Assembly: GCF_947487605.1 (NCBI RefSeq) | Contig: NZ_CANKXK010000009.1 | Location: 106,178-170,177, forward strand | Source: an uncultured Algibacter sp. | GTDB lineage: Bacteria; Bacteroidota; Bacteroidia; Flavobacteriales; Flavobacteriaceae | Direction: 5' to 3' | DNA: 64,000 nt | Translations under genes and position numbers: made by a program | Notes under the pieces: model-generated | What the model was told of the DNA's origin: nothing | Seen by the model: the letters and a program-made list of their open reading frames with translations, nothing else | The model's database searches: none | Part shown: positions 63,036 to 64,000 of the stretch, piece after piece | Position numbering within the stretch: position 1 is the stretch's first letter | How the letters are laid out: every line of letters begins with the position of its first letter

Positions 63036-63713
63036 ATGGGTAAGTGCGAACAATGCATTATTAAACAATTTAATTCGCTTAAGTCGTTGACTAAAGATGA
63101 GTTAATAAGAATTTCCGCTTGTAAAACATCTAAGACGATAAAAAAAGGCGAAGTTATTTTTGAAGAAGGAGATTCCATAAATGGTATTTATTGTGTTAAG
63201 AATGGTGTTTGTAAACTGTCTAAATTAAGTGAAAATGGTAAAGACCAGATTGTAAAAATGGTTGTTAAAGGACAGTTGATTGGACAGCGTTCTTTGGTGT
63301 CTAACGAAAATTCCAATTTGCAAGCCACAGCACTTAATGATATGGAAGTTTGTTTTATACCCCGTACTGAAATTATAGCTGATCTTCAAAAAAATCCAAA
63401 GTTTTCATTTGATATGTTGAAAGATATGGCGCATGACTTGCGTGAGGCTGATGATATAATAGTGAATATGGCACAAAAATCTGTGCGTCAGCGTTTAGCT
63501 GAAACTCTAATCTATATTCATGAAAGTTTTGGTGTTAATCCAGATGGCACTTTAAGCGTTATTTTATCTCGTGAAGATTATGCTAATATTGTAGGTACTG
63601 CTACGGAATCTGCAATTCGCGTATTATCACAATTTAAAAAAGAAGGCCTAATTTCTACAGTTGGTAAATTTATAAGGATTGAAGATATTAATGGTTTAAA
63701 ACGTATAGAATAA
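63036..63713 (+). CDS. Crp/Fnr family regulator, FNR-like
   Basis: The 225-residue protein has an N-terminal cyclic-nucleotide-like domain (about 20-145) and a C-terminal HTH_Crp domain (RQRLAETLIYI, then LSREDYANIVGTATESAIRVLSQF). Cysteines lie at 4, 7, 29 and 106; E. coli FNR uses Cys 20, 23, 29 and 122 for its oxygen-sensitive 4Fe-4S cluster. The recognition helix keeps the Glu and Arg that contact TGA-N6-TCA sites. Beside ccoI, it is the natural regulator of the three matching operators in this window. Confidence 0.9.
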   Translation: MGKCEQCIIKQFNSLKSLTKDELIRISACKTSKTIKKGEVIFEEGDSINGIYCVKNGVCKLSKLSENGKDQIVKMVVKGQLIGQRSLVSNENSNLQATALNDMEVCFIPRTEIIADLQKNPKFSFDMLKDMAHDLREADDIIVNMAQKSVRQRLAETLIYIHESFGVNPDGTLSVILSREDYANIVGTATESAIRVLSQFKKEGLISTVGKFIRIEDINGLKRIE

Positions 63714-63717
63714 TTAA

Positions 63718-63849
63718 GAGGCTGTCTGAAAAGTAAGTTCGATGTCATATTGAGCTTGTCGAAATGTTTTTAACTTACTGATAATCAATATCGGTTTCGA
63801 CAGACTCAACCTGACAAATCAAATTATAAAGACTTTTTAGACAGTATCT
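63718..63849. mobile_element. MITE-like element with terminal inverted repeats
   Basis: About 132 bp bounded by AGGCTGTCTGAAAAGT and ACTTTTTAGACAGTAT, which are inverted relative to each other at 13 of 16 positions. Inside are TATTGAGCTTGTCGAAATG and its inverted partner TTTCGACAGACTCAACCTGA, so the centre can also fold. There is no reading frame. It looks like a non-autonomous transposon or a dispersed repeat. Confidence 0.6.
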
Positions 63850-63856
63850 TAGCTAT

Positions 63857-63961
63857 TTATTCTGCTATTTCGGCTTTAATTTCCTGAACAGGTATTTCAC
63901 CATCTATTGGTGTGTTTTTCTTTTTAACCTGAGTTCGACGTAAGGATTTAGAAAAACAGAG
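63857..63961 (-). pseudogene. Possible 3' gene remnant at the right edge
   Basis: A minus-strand frame ends at 63857 with KKKNTPIDGEIPVQEIKAEIAE, well-formed as a coding tail, but a stop codon lies upstream at 63962 and no start follows it. It could be the 3' end of a gene that enters in another frame from the right, or a fragment left by the element next to it. The family was not recognised. Confidence 0.3.
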
Positions 63962-64000
63962 CTAATTGATTTGTATTTTCTGTTTCAAATTTAATACTTG

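Overview
The window is a contiguous, AT-rich piece of a Bacteroidota chromosome and almost certainly comes from the family Flavobacteriaceae. The evidence is the gene content (DUF4252, DUF4835 and DUF6913 proteins, a CcoN-CcoO fusion, the dnaA / phosphatase / RsmI-like cluster and the bamD-omega-coaBC-DUF4835-recN operon), promoters of the Bacteroidota type (TAnnTTTG -7 boxes) and lipoprotein signals typical of the group. No rRNA, tRNA, CRISPR array, intact transposase or prophage was recognised. Nearly all of it is ordinary housekeeping sequence. The unusual material is regulatory, repetitive or decayed.

Layout. 1-5.1 kb: the end of a TonB-dependent receptor, a Dph6-like PP-loop ATPase, an S41 peptidase lipoprotein, then an ECF sigma factor with a probable anti-sigma partner and two DUF4252 proteins. 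5.1-12.7 kb: purB, a HEAT-like protein, a c-heme protein, a glycosyltransferase, a sirtuin, trmD, a decayed GNAT acetyltransferase and two membrane/coiled-coil proteins. 12.7-25.8 kb: a long-form GAPDH, an HtrA protease, dapF-GNAT-mltG-DUF2279, a lysozyme-like protein, the dnaA cluster, and a thioesterase / YigZ / HAD / ribD group. 26-42.3 kb: GNAT-prmC-ligA, a 5'-nucleotidase split over two genes, dapA, the bamD-to-recN operon, fabI, and a glycosyltransferase-YbbR-coaE run. 42.3-47.8 kb: a histidine kinase / response regulator pair, Cu/Zn superoxide dismutase, and hemN with a universal stress protein. 47.8-52.9 kb: a TetR-controlled ABC-HlyD-TolC export operon whose ATPase has lost several catalytic motifs. 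53-63.7 kb: a full cbb3 cytochrome oxidase locus (ccoI, ccoS, ccoNO, ccoQ, ccoP, ccoG, fixH, a SafE-like gene) next to a divergent Crp/Fnr-family regulator.

The most interesting result is a micro-aerobic regulon that can be read directly from the DNA. The same CRP/FNR-type palindrome, ATGAYA-N2-TRTCAT, occurs upstream of hemN-usp, of ccoS-ccoNOQP, and between ccoI and the FNR-like gene. At the hemN, ccoS and ccoI promoters its centre lies exactly 33 bp from the centre of a TAnnTTTG-like -7 box, the geometry of a class II activator site. The regulator itself carries an N-terminal CxxC pair and two further cysteines placed much as in oxygen-sensing FNR. Together these predict that oxidase assembly, oxygen-independent haem synthesis and a stress protein are switched on together when oxygen falls.

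The second theme is repeats. The gaps of the cco locus are full of short palindromic elements in at least three families, two of them in opposite orientation around the SafE-like/fixH pair. Several gaps also hold gene remnants not visible as long ORFs: a frameshifted GNAT gene, a Tat-signal fragment behind sodC, and a CxxC mini-ORF between fixH and the SafE-like gene.
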